Shown here: piece by piece, positions 36,151 through 45,140 of the stretch | Position numbering within the stretch: the first letter of the stretch is position 1 | How the letters are laid out: the number at the start of each line of letters is the position of its first letter | NCBI GenBank assembly: GCA_049115695.1 | Contig: JAGDZR010000018.1 | Location: forward strand, 62,001 to 126,000 | Direction of reading: 5' to 3' | Length of the DNA stretch: 64,000 nucleotides | DNA from: JAGDZR01 sp049115695 | Lineage (GTDB): Bacteria > Bacteroidota > Bacteroidia > Cytophagales > Cyclobacteriaceae | Notes under the pieces: generated by a model | What the model was told of the DNA's origin: nothing | Database searches by the model: none | What the model saw: only the letters and a program-made list of their open reading frames with translations | Position numbers and translations under genes: made by a program

Positions 36151-37020
36151 TTAAAAACTTTTCAGTAAACCTATCAGGTCCTGGGGACTTGATAGATATT
36201 CGATATGCTCAGCAAAATTCGAAATCACTTCTTTATTACCAGAGCAAGCATATGGAATTTGAGACTCTTCTATTGACGCAAGAAGCATACTATCTTGTTC
36301 CGGTACTCTAGGAATAATCATGATACTGAATACTAAATCAGGTGAGATCTGGCTCAATATATTTTTGATATTTTCTGACGGGACATTGGTGCCAAGATAA
36401 AATGTTTTCCACCCTAAATCCTTAGCAATGAAGTCCGCAATTATCAAACCCAGCTCATGATCTTCACCCTCAGGTAAGAATAAAAGAATTTTTTTAGCAG
36501 GCTCAATAGGGTTAGGGATTGAATCTATGGCCGTGAGTAATTTTCGTCTGATCAAACTGGATACGAAATGCTCGTTTGCTGGGGAGGCTTGGTTGATGCG
36601 CCAGAGAGACCCGACATGTGACAAAAAAGGGAATACCAATTCCACAATTGTAGGAAGCATGCCGGCAGATGAAATCTTCTTCTCAATAATTGCCGAGATC
36701 TTTCTTTCATCCAGTTCGACCATTCCCAATAAAAGACCCTGGACTTCATCATCCTTTTTTTCTATTGGACTAGCCAAAATTTCAGAAACTGAATCAAGCA
36801 TGACCTGATCTGGCATTTTATCGATCTTAGAAAGCTTGTAGCCATTCCTGAGCAGTATGCTAACATTCAATAATTTTTTAACCTGTGCTTCTGAATACGC
36901 ACGAATGTTGGTAGAAGTCCTGTCAGCAGAAAGAAAGCCATATCGACGTTCCCACATTCTCAATGAATGAGATCGTATTCCTGTCAATCGCTCTACTTCT
37001 GAAACTGAATAAGTCCTCAC
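36151..37020 (-). CDS. MerR-family regulator with B12-binding domain (CarH-like)
   Basis: The MerR helix-turn-helix is at residues 3-60 (YSVSEVERLTGIRSHSLRMWERRYGFL). The middle helical domain carries W140-x9-E150-H151, the adenosyl-side motif of CarH photoreceptors. The cobalamin domain has E186-D-H188-E-L-G, the ExHxxG lower-ligand motif. Together they support a cobalamin-dependent, light-sensitive repressor, usually of carotenoid or photo-oxidative stress genes. The start is GTG (37020). It is divergent from a fasciclin lipoprotein, a plausible target. Confidence 0.88.
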   Translation of the reverse strand: MRTYSVSEVERLTGIRSHSLRMWERRYGFLSADRTSTNIRAYSEAQVKKLLNVSILLRNGYKLSKIDKMPDQVMLDSVSEILASPIEKKDDEVQGLLLGMVELDERKISAIIEKKISSAGMLPTIVELVFPFLSHVGSLWRINQASPANEHFVSSLIRRKLLTAIDSIPNPIEPAKKILLFLPEGEDHELGLIIADFIAKDLGWKTFYLGTNVPSENIKNILSQISPDLVFSIMIIPRVPEQDSMLLASIEESQIPYACSGNKEVISNFAEHIEYLSSPQDLIGLLKSF

Positions 37021-37139
37021 GAGGTTAATTTTTTTTTTGGCAGAAATCTTCGATTAAAGGCCATTTGAACAGATTTTTATAAAATTAATCAAAAATGTCT
37101 AAGAAAATTCATTAATACCTGAACATTTTCACCTGCTTG

Positions 37140-37160
37140 TTTGTCTAACTTATTGACAAA
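37140..37160. promoter_or_regulatory. Inverted repeat in front of the fasciclin gene
   Basis: TTTGTC (37140-37145) and GACAAA (37155-37160) are 6-bp arms 9 bases apart, ending 13 bases before the fasciclin ATG in the region shared with the divergent CarH-like gene. The left arm could also supply a -33 TTTG. An operator is plausible but unproven. Confidence 0.4.
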
Positions 37161-37173
37161 TAACTTATACAAA

Positions 37174-38508
37174 ATGAAAAATTTAACACTCGTAGCTCTT
37201 TTAGGAATTCTTCTAATAACTACAACCAGTTGCGGAGAAGAGGAAATTGCTCCACAGGAAAATCTAGATGACATTGTCACATTGGCCCAGTCCAATGGAT
37301 TCAATTCGTTGGCAGCCGCTCTTACAAGAGCAGATTTGATCGGAGCTCTTCAGGGTGATGGTCCGTTTACGGTTTTTGCTCCTTCAGATGAGGCTTTCTC
37401 AGCCCTGTTAACAGAAATTGGACAGACAAGTGTGGACAATGTTCCTGCCAATGTTCTAGCAGAAATTCTTAAGTATCATGTGATTGAAGGAGTGGTAAGG
37501 TCTACTGATGTTTCTGATGGCGCAGTGGCAACTCTGGAAGGAACAAGAATCACACTCTCAACAGCTTCAGGAATCACCGTTAATGGAAATTCAGTAGTTG
37601 ATGGATATGACCTGGAAGCATCCAATGGAATCATTCACACAATAGATGGAGTATTGGTACCTGAGTCTGCTGGAATGTTTGTGAACACGGTACTTGAGCC
37701 GGCCTATTTCAATAAGGATTTCACGACTTTGGTCAGTGCCGTTGTGAAGGCAGATTTGACGTCAACTTTATTGTCAGCAGAAAATCTTACAATTTTCGCT
37801 CCTAGTAATGATGCGTTCACAGCTGCTGGAGTTGATGTGAATTCACTTAGTGCGCAAGATCTTGCAGGAGTACTAGCCTATCATGTACTTACGTCTAAAG
37901 TGTTGAGCACCGGTATCCCAGCCAAGGCAACTACTTTTGGTGGCGGTGCAATCAATTTTTCATTGACTTCTAGTGGAAACTTCATCAATGGGAACACTGA
38001 GATTGTTGCAGTTGATATTGAGTCAGGATCGGGTGTAGTCCATGTCTTGAACGATGTGCTTTTACCTCCTTCTGGAAATGTTGTAGACATAGCTGTTGCG
38101 AATGATGATTTCTCATCACTTGTTGCCGCCTTAACCAGAACGGCCACTGAAGGCGAAACGAATCTGGTTGACGTGTTAAATGGAGATGGTCCATTTACAG
38201 TTTTCGCCCCAACAAATGCTGCCTTCCAGTCTCTCCTTGATTCAAACGACGACTGGTCTACACTCAATGATATTCCAATCTCAACTTTGGTAACAGTATT
38301 GACTTATCATGTGGTAGGGGCAAGAGCATATGATGTAGACCTATCTACAGCTATTGATAACAATAATGAAATCATGACAGTTGAAGGGGCTAAATTATCT
38401 GTTGATCTTACCAATCTTACGATCAACACTGATGTGAATATCACAGGCACCAATGTAAATGCCACGAATGGTGTAATTCACGTGATTGATAAAGTGCTTC
38501 TTCCTTAA
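37174..38508 (+). CDS. Lipoprotein with three fasciclin (FAS1) domains
   Basis: The lipobox ITTTSC follows a hydrophobic signal. Three FAS1 domains follow in tandem (about residues 30-165, 165-300 and 300-444). Each has the H1 motif (GPFTVFAPSDEAF, NLTIFAPSNDAF, GPFTVFAPTNAAF) and the H2-type end (NGIIHTIDGVLVP, GVVHVLNDVLLP, GVIHVIDKVLLP). FAS1 proteins mediate adhesion at the cell surface. ATG at 37174 is chosen; an upstream TTG lacks signal character. Divergent from the CarH-like gene. Confidence 0.95.
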   Translation: MKNLTLVALLGILLITTTSCGEEEIAPQENLDDIVTLAQSNGFNSLAAALTRADLIGALQGDGPFTVFAPSDEAFSALLTEIGQTSVDNVPANVLAEILKYHVIEGVVRSTDVSDGAVATLEGTRITLSTASGITVNGNSVVDGYDLEASNGIIHTIDGVLVPESAGMFVNTVLEPAYFNKDFTTLVSAVVKADLTSTLLSAENLTIFAPSNDAFTAAGVDVNSLSAQDLAGVLAYHVLTSKVLSTGIPAKATTFGGGAINFSLTSSGNFINGNTEIVAVDIESGSGVVHVLNDVLLPPSGNVVDIAVANDDFSSLVAALTRTATEGETNLVDVLNGDGPFTVFAPTNAAFQSLLDSNDDWSTLNDIPISTLVTVLTYHVVGARAYDVDLSTAIDNNNEIMTVEGAKLSVDLTNLTINTDVNITGTNVNATNGVIHVIDKVLLP

Positions 38509-38539
38509 GCATAATTTTTAGTTGTGTGAGTATTGCCTT

Positions 38540-38574
38540 AATGAATCGGTGGCTTGTGGTGTCATCGATTCATT
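38540..38574. terminator. Terminator between fasciclin and NIPSNAP genes
   Basis: AATGAATCG (38540-38548) and CGATTCATT (38566-38574) form a 9-bp stem, extendable by two pairs past one mismatch, followed by ATTTTC. It separates two convergent genes. Confidence 0.6.
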
Positions 38575-38596
38575 ATTTTCTTAGAATAGACCTAAG

Positions 38597-39346
38597 TTAA
38601 ATTTGCGAATAGTCCAGCGCTTTAAGGAAAACACGCGTGATATCGCTCATGTTGCCTTTGAATTCGTCGATCGCAACTAATTTCTTCCAATCCGGATGAT
38701 TGATAAAATTTGACCAGCCTTCTTTGTTTTCTTCAAGGTCAGTGTTAGCAAGCATATAGGTTAGACAGGGCATTTGATCTCCCGCGATATTCTTCCCATA
38801 AAACACCATAGGTAATCCAGCAGCTGCAAAAATGGGAAACTCATCCTCAAACATTTTCAGCTTGTTTTTGAGAGCGCCTTCACTTTGACTTTCATAAATT
38901 CTTAGTTCATAAATTCCAGCATCATTAGGAGCTATCAGCTCAGGAAATTCTTTGGTGCTATGAATAAGACTTGTATTGATTCTTATGAATGGTATAGCAG
39001 CTCGTTCAGTACCCAAATAATCGTTTGCAGCTTCCATATATGCTTCATCCTCAAATAAGTTGCTTTCACTATTTTGGAATGCGACAATGTCCTTGTGGGG
39101 AATGACCATGTAAATCTTTTTTGGCAATGATTCACCAAGCTCCTCGAATACCCCGACGTTGTTGGCTCCTTGTCTATTGAGGGCTGGAATAAGCGCCTTT
39201 TCAATGTAGGAGTGCAGGGGTTTGGCAGAACTGAAAAATTCCATTTCATACACTCTGAGTTCATATACCTGGGTCTGTGATCTGGCAGAAAGCGCGGTGA
39301 TCAAAGCCAAACAAATAACGGTTACTAACTTCTTCATAATGTTCAT
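38597..39346 (-). CDS. Exported NIPSNAP-family protein
   Basis: A signal peptide (ending ALSARSQ) is followed by two ferredoxin-like NIPSNAP domains. The first starts VYELRVYEMEFFSSAKPLHSYIEKALIPALNRQGANNVGVFEELG and the second YELRIYESQSEGALKNKLKMF, with a closing NHPDWKKL segment. Function in bacteria is unknown; such proteins are frequent in Bacteroidota. ATG at 39346 or 39337 both fit. Confidence 0.88.
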   Translation of the reverse strand: MNIMKKLVTVICLALITALSARSQTQVYELRVYEMEFFSSAKPLHSYIEKALIPALNRQGANNVGVFEELGESLPKKIYMVIPHKDIVAFQNSESNLFEDEAYMEAANDYLGTERAAIPFIRINTSLIHSTKEFPELIAPNDAGIYELRIYESQSEGALKNKLKMFEDEFPIFAAAGLPMVFYGKNIAGDQMPCLTYMLANTDLEENKEGWSNFINHPDWKKLVAIDEFKGNMSDITRVFLKALDYSQI

Positions 39347-39596
39347 TTTATATAGTAGAAACACTTGCATCTCGCACATGGCAAGCTTGTCAAACTATCG
39401 TCCAATGTTTCTGAAAAGTGAATCTAGTCAAATCCAATTGTATATGCTTGTTGGTAACCATTTCATCACACTAGCAAGCATGCAAGGCGAGTGGTAAATG
39501 CCTTGAATGGTCATATCCACCCCAAAGCCCGTTGTTCGATGATTTTTAGGATTCCAAATAACCATTTACCCTATTCTTGACAAAAAATTGAATGCT

Positions 39597-39917
39597 ATGA
39601 ATTGTAAAAAGCCAATAATTCTTTGTTTCGCAATAGTCTCTTTTCAGATGGGCCTTGGGCAAACACTACTTGATGAGGCGGATAGTTTAAAAAAACAAGG
39701 ACTGCTTGTGCCAGCTCTAATGAAGTATGCAAGTGTAATGGCCCAAAAGCCATCCCCTGAAGTATCATACAATATAGCGACTACTGCTACACTTTTGTGG
39801 ACGTCTCAAATGAGATATACTGCATTCTTTTTCCTTAATTATGCCCTACAACATGACTCAAAGTTAAAGTTGTTCCTTATCACGGATTTGTACAGAAAAC
39901 TTAAGGCTCTTACCTGA
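39597..39917 (+). CDS. Small exported TPR-like protein, possibly truncated
   Basis: A signal peptide (MNCKKPIILCFAIVSFQMGLGQ) is followed by one TPR-like hairpin (LLDEADSLKKQGLLVPALMKYASVMAQ) and a second helical pair rich in aromatic residues. At 106 residues it is short for such proteins and ends abruptly, so it may be the front of a longer gene. No family assignment. It lies 83 bases before a histidine kinase on the same strand. Confidence 0.5.
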   Translation: MNCKKPIILCFAIVSFQMGLGQTLLDEADSLKKQGLLVPALMKYASVMAQKPSPEVSYNIATTATLLWTSQMRYTAFFFLNYALQHDSKLKLFLITDLYRKLKALT

Positions 39918-40000
39918 ATATCTGCAACGTCTTTTGACAATAATAAAATTCGATCGAGGAATTCTGTCTTATCTTTAAATAACATTTAATCTATCATTCA

Positions 40001-41497
40001 ATGAAAAACATAAGATCATATTTGTCCGGTTATATCCTGACTTTAATTGGATTAATTGTGATCAACATTTTTCTGATTATTAGTGCTAACAGAAAGGCAA
40101 ATGAGTTTTATGAACTCACGATCTCACATCTTAATATTGAAAGGAACATAAACGACCTGGAAGGAAGGGTCTTACGATCTATAGATATTGGCATTCGAGG
40201 ATACGCACTTACCAAGGATTCAAAAATTTTAGTTCCTTTTTACATCGGAAAGAATAATATTAACGAAGTTTTCACCAGCTTAAATAATGAGCTTAATAAG
40301 TATGATTTTGACAAGCAAAATTTAGCTGATGTAGAGCAGAGTGTGAGAGCATATGCTTTAGAAATGGAGGATTTGAAGCTACTCGTTGATTCGAATAATG
40401 TTGATAGTGTAAAGAGTGTGATTTTGAGTGATCCAGGATATCCAATTTGGGTTGAATATGATGGATTAAGAACGGATTTGAGCAGCTATTTCGTTACCAA
40501 TCGAAAGGAATTTGAAACGGACCTTAGAGAGTTTCAGGAGGCAATTTTCTACGTGCAGATTATAAGTCTCTTTATGGCCGGGTTTGTGCTTTACAAAATG
40601 TATATGGATGTGAAAACATACTCCATTGCTAAGGAAGGACTTGTTCAACAAGTCAAGGCAAGTAATGAGATCCTTCAGTCTCATAAAGATAATCTGGAGA
40701 CCATTGCGGGAAAAAGAACCGAAGAACTAAAACTTAAAAACGAAAAACTCAATCAAGCATATGACGAATTGAAAACCATGCAAATTGAGCTTGTGCGATC
40801 TGAAAAGCTAAATAGCTTGAGTACGCTAATAGCCGGTGTGGCCCATGAAATCAACAATCCTTTAAATTATATCAACGGCGGAATTGGGATGATCGAATCT
40901 CACTTCCTAAATACGGTAGTTCTTGATGAGTCTGAAATTCTTCAAGCTATTGACTTAATAAAGAAAGGTGTTGCCAGGAGTTCGAAAATCGTGAAATCAC
41001 TGTATTCATTTGAAGATAGGCAAGGTGATTTTGTTATGGAAGATATTCATCGCCTCATTGATGATTTGCTCTTGTTTGAATCAAAAAAAATGGAAGATAT
41101 AACACTGGACAAAGAATACGGTCAAGTGGAAAAAATTCCTTTACGGAAAGGAGCGATTACCTTAGTTTTAATGAGCATACTGGAGAATGCGTACTACGAA
41201 ACATCAAAGGTCAAGAACAAATATATCCGCATTCGTACAGAAAGGATAAGTGATAGTAATGGGGAATATGTTTTGGTAGGCATTTTTAATACCGGGAAAT
41301 CAATCGAAAAAGACATTGCTAACAAAATTTTTGATCCATTTTATTCAACCAAAGAAACAGGGGAAGGAGCGGGTCTTGGTTTGTCTATGGCTTTATCTGT
41401 CATGAAGGAACACGAAGGGAGTATTAATTTTAAAAACATTAACAACGGGGTTGAGTTTGAAGTTGTCATACCTATTTTGTCTGATTATTCTGATTAA
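40001..41497 (+). CDS. CHASE3-type histidine kinase (NtrB-like core)
   Basis: Two membrane helices (about residues 10-28 and 183-200) enclose a helical CHASE3-like sensor (IDIGIRGYALTKDSKILVPF is its typical core). A coiled coil (215-270) leads to LIAGVAHEINNPLNYINGG (His282) and HATPase_c (N-box LMSILENAYYE, GEGAGLGLSMALSV). The G1 box reads FNTGKSI where D-x-G-x-G is usual, so nucleotide binding may be altered. No response regulator is adjacent. Confidence 0.9.
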   Translation: MKNIRSYLSGYILTLIGLIVINIFLIISANRKANEFYELTISHLNIERNINDLEGRVLRSIDIGIRGYALTKDSKILVPFYIGKNNINEVFTSLNNELNKYDFDKQNLADVEQSVRAYALEMEDLKLLVDSNNVDSVKSVILSDPGYPIWVEYDGLRTDLSSYFVTNRKEFETDLREFQEAIFYVQIISLFMAGFVLYKMYMDVKTYSIAKEGLVQQVKASNEILQSHKDNLETIAGKRTEELKLKNEKLNQAYDELKTMQIELVRSEKLNSLSTLIAGVAHEINNPLNYINGGIGMIESHFLNTVVLDESEILQAIDLIKKGVARSSKIVKSLYSFEDRQGDFVMEDIHRLIDDLLLFESKKMEDITLDKEYGQVEKIPLRKGAITLVLMSILENAYYETSKVKNKYIRIRTERISDSNGEYVLVGIFNTGKSIEKDIANKIFDPFYSTKETGEGAGLGLSMALSVMKEHEGSINFKNINNGVEFEVVIPILSDYSD

Positions 41498-41630
41498 TTG
41501 GGGCAGGGCATAGATGACATTTGGAATACAGGTTGTAGCCTATTTGGAATTACGAGCTATACGTTCAGATTTACTAGCAGTAATGAAGGTGTCAATTAAT
41601 GTGTAAATTAATCGGTCAATAGACCTAATC

Positions 41631-43403
41631 ATGAGAAATATTCCCTTCATAATCATTGCTATTGTAGTAGTAGCAGTGAGTTGCTCTTCCCCAGAAAAAG
41701 AATCGATCAGATTGGATCCCATTCTGGATCAGTATGCAAAAGAACTTTATGAGCTAAACCCAATACTGGCAACACGTAACGATGTACATGAATACAATGA
41801 CCGACTGGCTATCGATATCAGTGAGGAGCATATCAGAAGTCAACTGGCCCTTAATCTAAAGTACCTTGACACACTAGCCTCAATAAATGTGCAATCGCTT
41901 AATCAAAGTGAACGTCTTAGTGTTCATATACTGACATACAAACTTGAAACTGAAAATCGAAGACTGAATAACCAATACGGGGTTAATCGTCCGGTAGATC
42001 AGTTCGTTTTTAGCTTTCCTCAAAACTTTGCAACGGTTGCGACAGGCACATCCTTTGTTCCTTTCGATACGGAGGACGATTATCGTAATTTCATTAGCCG
42101 GATGAATTATTTCAGTCAGTGGGTAGATCAAGCCATTGAGAATATGACGGAAGGACTTGAAATGAACAATACAGTTCCAAGAGCATCAATGATCAAAGTG
42201 CCTGCTCAACTCCGACCCCTTTATCTAACAACTCCTGAAGAAAGCATCTTCTACAGGCCATTAAATAGTCTCCCTGAGTCGTTGGATAGTTTAGCAAGAA
42301 TTCGATTGGTTGAAGACTATAAGCAAGCAATCGCTAATGTATTGCAGCCAGCCTATGCAAAACTGAATGTTTTCATAGAGGAACAGTATATTCCCAATAC
42401 ACGAGAAAGTACTGGTCTGGGTGACAATAGCGGAGGAGAGAAAGAGTACCAGTATTGGCTGGATTTCTATACCACACTCCAAATGTCTCCAGATGAAATC
42501 TATGATTTAGGGATTAGGGAAGTCGCGCGTATACGTAACGAAATGGATTCATTAAAGGATGCTGTCGAGTTTGATGGAGATCTTAATTCATTTTTTGCCT
42601 ATGTGCGTTCGGATCCCAAGTTTTCACCCTTTGATACAGAGGAAGAGGTATTGGAAAGGTATCGTTCTTTTGAGAAAAAAATGGAGCCATCATTACAAGC
42701 GCTCTTTCATCTTGTTCCCGAAGCAGGATTTGAAGTAAGAGCAACGGAGAAGTTCAGAGAAGCTGGAGCCAATGCGCAGTATATGCCCCCCTCAAGAGAT
42801 GGGTCCAGACCAGGGATTTTTTATGAAACTGTGAGAGATCCGAAATACTACAACTATATCGACATGGAAACGCTGTTTATTCATGAAGCCATTCCCGGGC
42901 ATCATTATCAAATAGCACTCCAACAGGAAGCAGAGATTCCAGAATTCAGAAAATCTTATTGGACGAGCGCTTATGGTGAAGGTTGGGCGTTGTACGCCGA
43001 AACATTGGGCCTCCAACTAGGAATGTTTGAGGACCCCTACCAGTACCTGGGCAGACTAAGCAATGACATGGAGCGAGCAGTTCGCTGTGTTGTAGATGCA
43101 GGAATGCATGCGAAAGGATGGACAAGAGAAAAGGCCATTGCATATATTCTGGAAAACCAGCCAGTAACAGCGGATGTGGCAGAACAGCGAATAGAACGAT
43201 ATATGGTGACGCCCGGGCAAGCTGTCAGTTACAAAGTGGGGGAGCAAACGATCATTCGTTTAAGAGAAGAAGCGAAAAGAAGATTGGGAGAAAAATTTGA
43301 CATTAGATCATATCACGACGAGGTTTTGAGAAATGGTTGTCTTCCATTGAATATTCTGGAAAAACAAATTAACGCATGGGTAGCTGATGAGCTGGAAAAC
43401 TAA
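41631..43403 (+). CDS. DUF885 lipoprotein, putative metallopeptidase (second copy)
   Basis: The lipobox VVVAVSC follows a short hydrophobic signal. A 570-residue helical domain carries LFIHEAIPGHHYQIALQQE (about residue 418), the DUF885 zinc signature, and YGEGWALYAETLGLQLG downstream, also typical. It is closer to classical DUF885 proteins than the copy at 31420. A DUF1080 lipoprotein follows after 69 bases, perhaps in one transcript. Confidence 0.92.
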   Translation: MRNIPFIIIAIVVVAVSCSSPEKESIRLDPILDQYAKELYELNPILATRNDVHEYNDRLAIDISEEHIRSQLALNLKYLDTLASINVQSLNQSERLSVHILTYKLETENRRLNNQYGVNRPVDQFVFSFPQNFATVATGTSFVPFDTEDDYRNFISRMNYFSQWVDQAIENMTEGLEMNNTVPRASMIKVPAQLRPLYLTTPEESIFYRPLNSLPESLDSLARIRLVEDYKQAIANVLQPAYAKLNVFIEEQYIPNTRESTGLGDNSGGEKEYQYWLDFYTTLQMSPDEIYDLGIREVARIRNEMDSLKDAVEFDGDLNSFFAYVRSDPKFSPFDTEEEVLERYRSFEKKMEPSLQALFHLVPEAGFEVRATEKFREAGANAQYMPPSRDGSRPGIFYETVRDPKYYNYIDMETLFIHEAIPGHHYQIALQQEAEIPEFRKSYWTSAYGEGWALYAETLGLQLGMFEDPYQYLGRLSNDMERAVRCVVDAGMHAKGWTREKAIAYILENQPVTADVAEQRIERYMVTPGQAVSYKVGEQTIIRLREEAKRRLGEKFDIRSYHDEVLRNGCLPLNILEKQINAWVADELEN

Positions 43404-43472
43404 ATCAACAATACCTTGGGTCACACAATTGTACTGAATATGATCAACCGAACATTGAATAAAGCTATCGAA

Positions 43473-44366
43473 ATGAAGTGTTTGATTATCGCATTGAGTC
43501 TGCTGTTTGCTTTTGGCTGTCAGTCACCTGACACAAGTTCAAAAGAGGAGTGGTTGGCACTTTTCAACGGGGAAAATCTTTCCGGGTGGAACATCAAAAT
43601 AGCGGGCTATGAGCTCGATGAAAATTACAATGAAACATTTGTAGTGGAGGACAGCATGATTAGAATTCGCTATGATCGATATAGTGAATTCAATGATGCA
43701 TTCGGACATATGTATTATGAAACTCCCTTTTCCCATTACAAATTGCGTTTCGATTACAGATTTGTAGGTGACCAGCTCAAGGGTGGTGCATCCTGGAATG
43801 TGCGAAACAGTGGCGTGATGTTGCATTCACAGTCAGCAGCAAGCAATGAGGTGAATCAGGGTTTTCCGGTTTCGGTCGAGTTGCAGTTGCTTGGGGGTCT
43901 GGGAACAGGAAGTCGTACAACAGCCAACGTTTGTACACCCGGAACTGCTGTGTCAATGGGCGATACTGTCAATTATAATCACTGCATCAGTTCTACTTCC
44001 GAAACTTATGATGGAGATCAATGGGTGCATGTAGAGGCTTTGGTGATGGGAGGAGCATATATGGTTTTTGTTGTAGAAGGTGATACAGTGTTAACTTTTG
44101 AAAACCCTCAAATTGGAGGAGGTTTTATCAGCGAACAATTGAATGGAGAGGATTGGGATAATTTTGGGCTTACACGCGACAAGGAGAAATGGATAGGTAA
44201 GTCAGGAGATATGCTAACCGAGGGATATATCGCCTTACAGGCAGAAAGTCATCCCATAGATTTCAAAAACATTGAATTGCTCAACCTTTGTGGATGCATG
44301 GATCCCAAGGCTAAGAATTTTAAGGACTATTATGTCAAAGATGATCCGAAAAGTTGTCAATACTGA
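43473..44366 (+). CDS. DUF1080 lipoprotein with C-terminal Cys-Asp motif
   Basis: A lipoprotein signal (MKCLIIALSLLFAFGC) precedes the DUF1080 (3-keto-disaccharide hydrolase-like, lectin-type) domain: WLALFNGENLSGWNIK, a central HYKLRFDYRFVG, and NSGVMLHSQ. After it comes a 25-residue tail, CGCMDPKAKNFKDYY..DDPKSCQY. This matches the pattern GCxDPxAxNY...DDxSCxY seen as repeats in Bacteroidota surface proteins. ATG at 43473 is preferred to upstream TTG/ATG options. Confidence 0.88.
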   Translation: MKCLIIALSLLFAFGCQSPDTSSKEEWLALFNGENLSGWNIKIAGYELDENYNETFVVEDSMIRIRYDRYSEFNDAFGHMYYETPFSHYKLRFDYRFVGDQLKGGASWNVRNSGVMLHSQSAASNEVNQGFPVSVELQLLGGLGTGSRTTANVCTPGTAVSMGDTVNYNHCISSTSETYDGDQWVHVEALVMGGAYMVFVVEGDTVLTFENPQIGGGFISEQLNGEDWDNFGLTRDKEKWIGKSGDMLTEGYIALQAESHPIDFKNIELLNLCGCMDPKAKNFKDYYVKDDPKSCQY

Positions 44367-44393
44367 GAGGAGATTTCATTTAGCCAAAGACTA

Positions 44394-45140
44394 GTGAGCG
44401 CTCAATATCATATACTCAACGGAGATACATTAAAGGATCAGTTTCCAGAAGCTATTGAGGGTCAAATATTAGTTGTCAGAGAATGTCTGGTTGACGGAGA
44501 TGTGACCGGGGATAGCCTGTCTGTATTCTTCGAAAATCGAGCACGTTTCATTGCAAGCAATTATCCTCACATTGAGACTGACTATTTTCAACATGTGGTG
44601 CCTGAGTTTGAAAAGATACTGAAGATTCCGGCAGGTGCATCAGTCAATTTTTGGTTTGAAGATGACTTGTTTTGCCAGGTTAACTTTTGGTTTGTCCAGC
44701 ATCTGCTCTATCAGGCTGGGTTACAGCGTAATTATTTTCTGGTAAGACCGTCTGTGCATACCCGATTTGGTTTCAGCGGTCTGTCGCAAACCGAACTGTT
44801 ATCCATTTATCAGCATAAACTTGCGCTCAGGAAGGAAGATGTTTTGGCCAGTTTATGGCAGTTCTATCAAGAAAATGATCATGAAGAATTATTGGCGACA
44901 GCCCGTAAACTGCAGGAATATTATCCTTTTGTGCTTGAGGCTGTCAATGCTCATCTCGAGCGTATTCCATCCGGTAATAATCCAGGAAGACCTATGCAAT
45001 CATTAATGAAAATCATGGATGAATTTGCTGAACGCGAATTCGGCCCAATTTTTCAAGAATTTTGTGAAAGAGAAAGTATCTACGGATTTGGAGACTTGCA
45101 AGTGAAAAAAATGTATGATCATATATTGGCTAACCGCTGA
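44394..45140 (+). CDS. DUF1835-family protein
   Basis: The N-terminal part (YHILNGDTLKDQFPEAIEGQILVVRECLVDGDVTG) is the DUF1835 signature, followed by NFWFEDDLFCQVNFWFV and a helical C-terminal half. It is cytoplasmic with no signal peptide. GTG at 44394 is the start that keeps the conserved segment complete. It overlaps the next start (TGATG), so it is coupled to the GrpB-family gene. Function unknown. Confidence 0.85.
   Translation: MSAQYHILNGDTLKDQFPEAIEGQILVVRECLVDGDVTGDSLSVFFENRARFIASNYPHIETDYFQHVVPEFEKILKIPAGASVNFWFEDDLFCQVNFWFVQHLLYQAGLQRNYFLVRPSVHTRFGFSGLSQTELLSIYQHKLALRKEDVLASLWQFYQENDHEELLATARKLQEYYPFVLEAVNAHLERIPSGNNPGRPMQSLMKIMDEFAEREFGPIFQEFCERESIYGFGDLQVKKMYDHILANR

Noticed and set aside
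37174..38508. Internal repeats of the fasciclin gene as a recent DNA duplication
   Set aside because: The three domains share protein motifs only; the DNA has diverged, as is usual for FAS1 arrays.
39380..39596. Short inverted repeat CAAGGC-N11-GCCTTG near 39480 as a terminator
   Set aside because: Six pairs, long loop, no T-run, and it follows no gene end on either strand.
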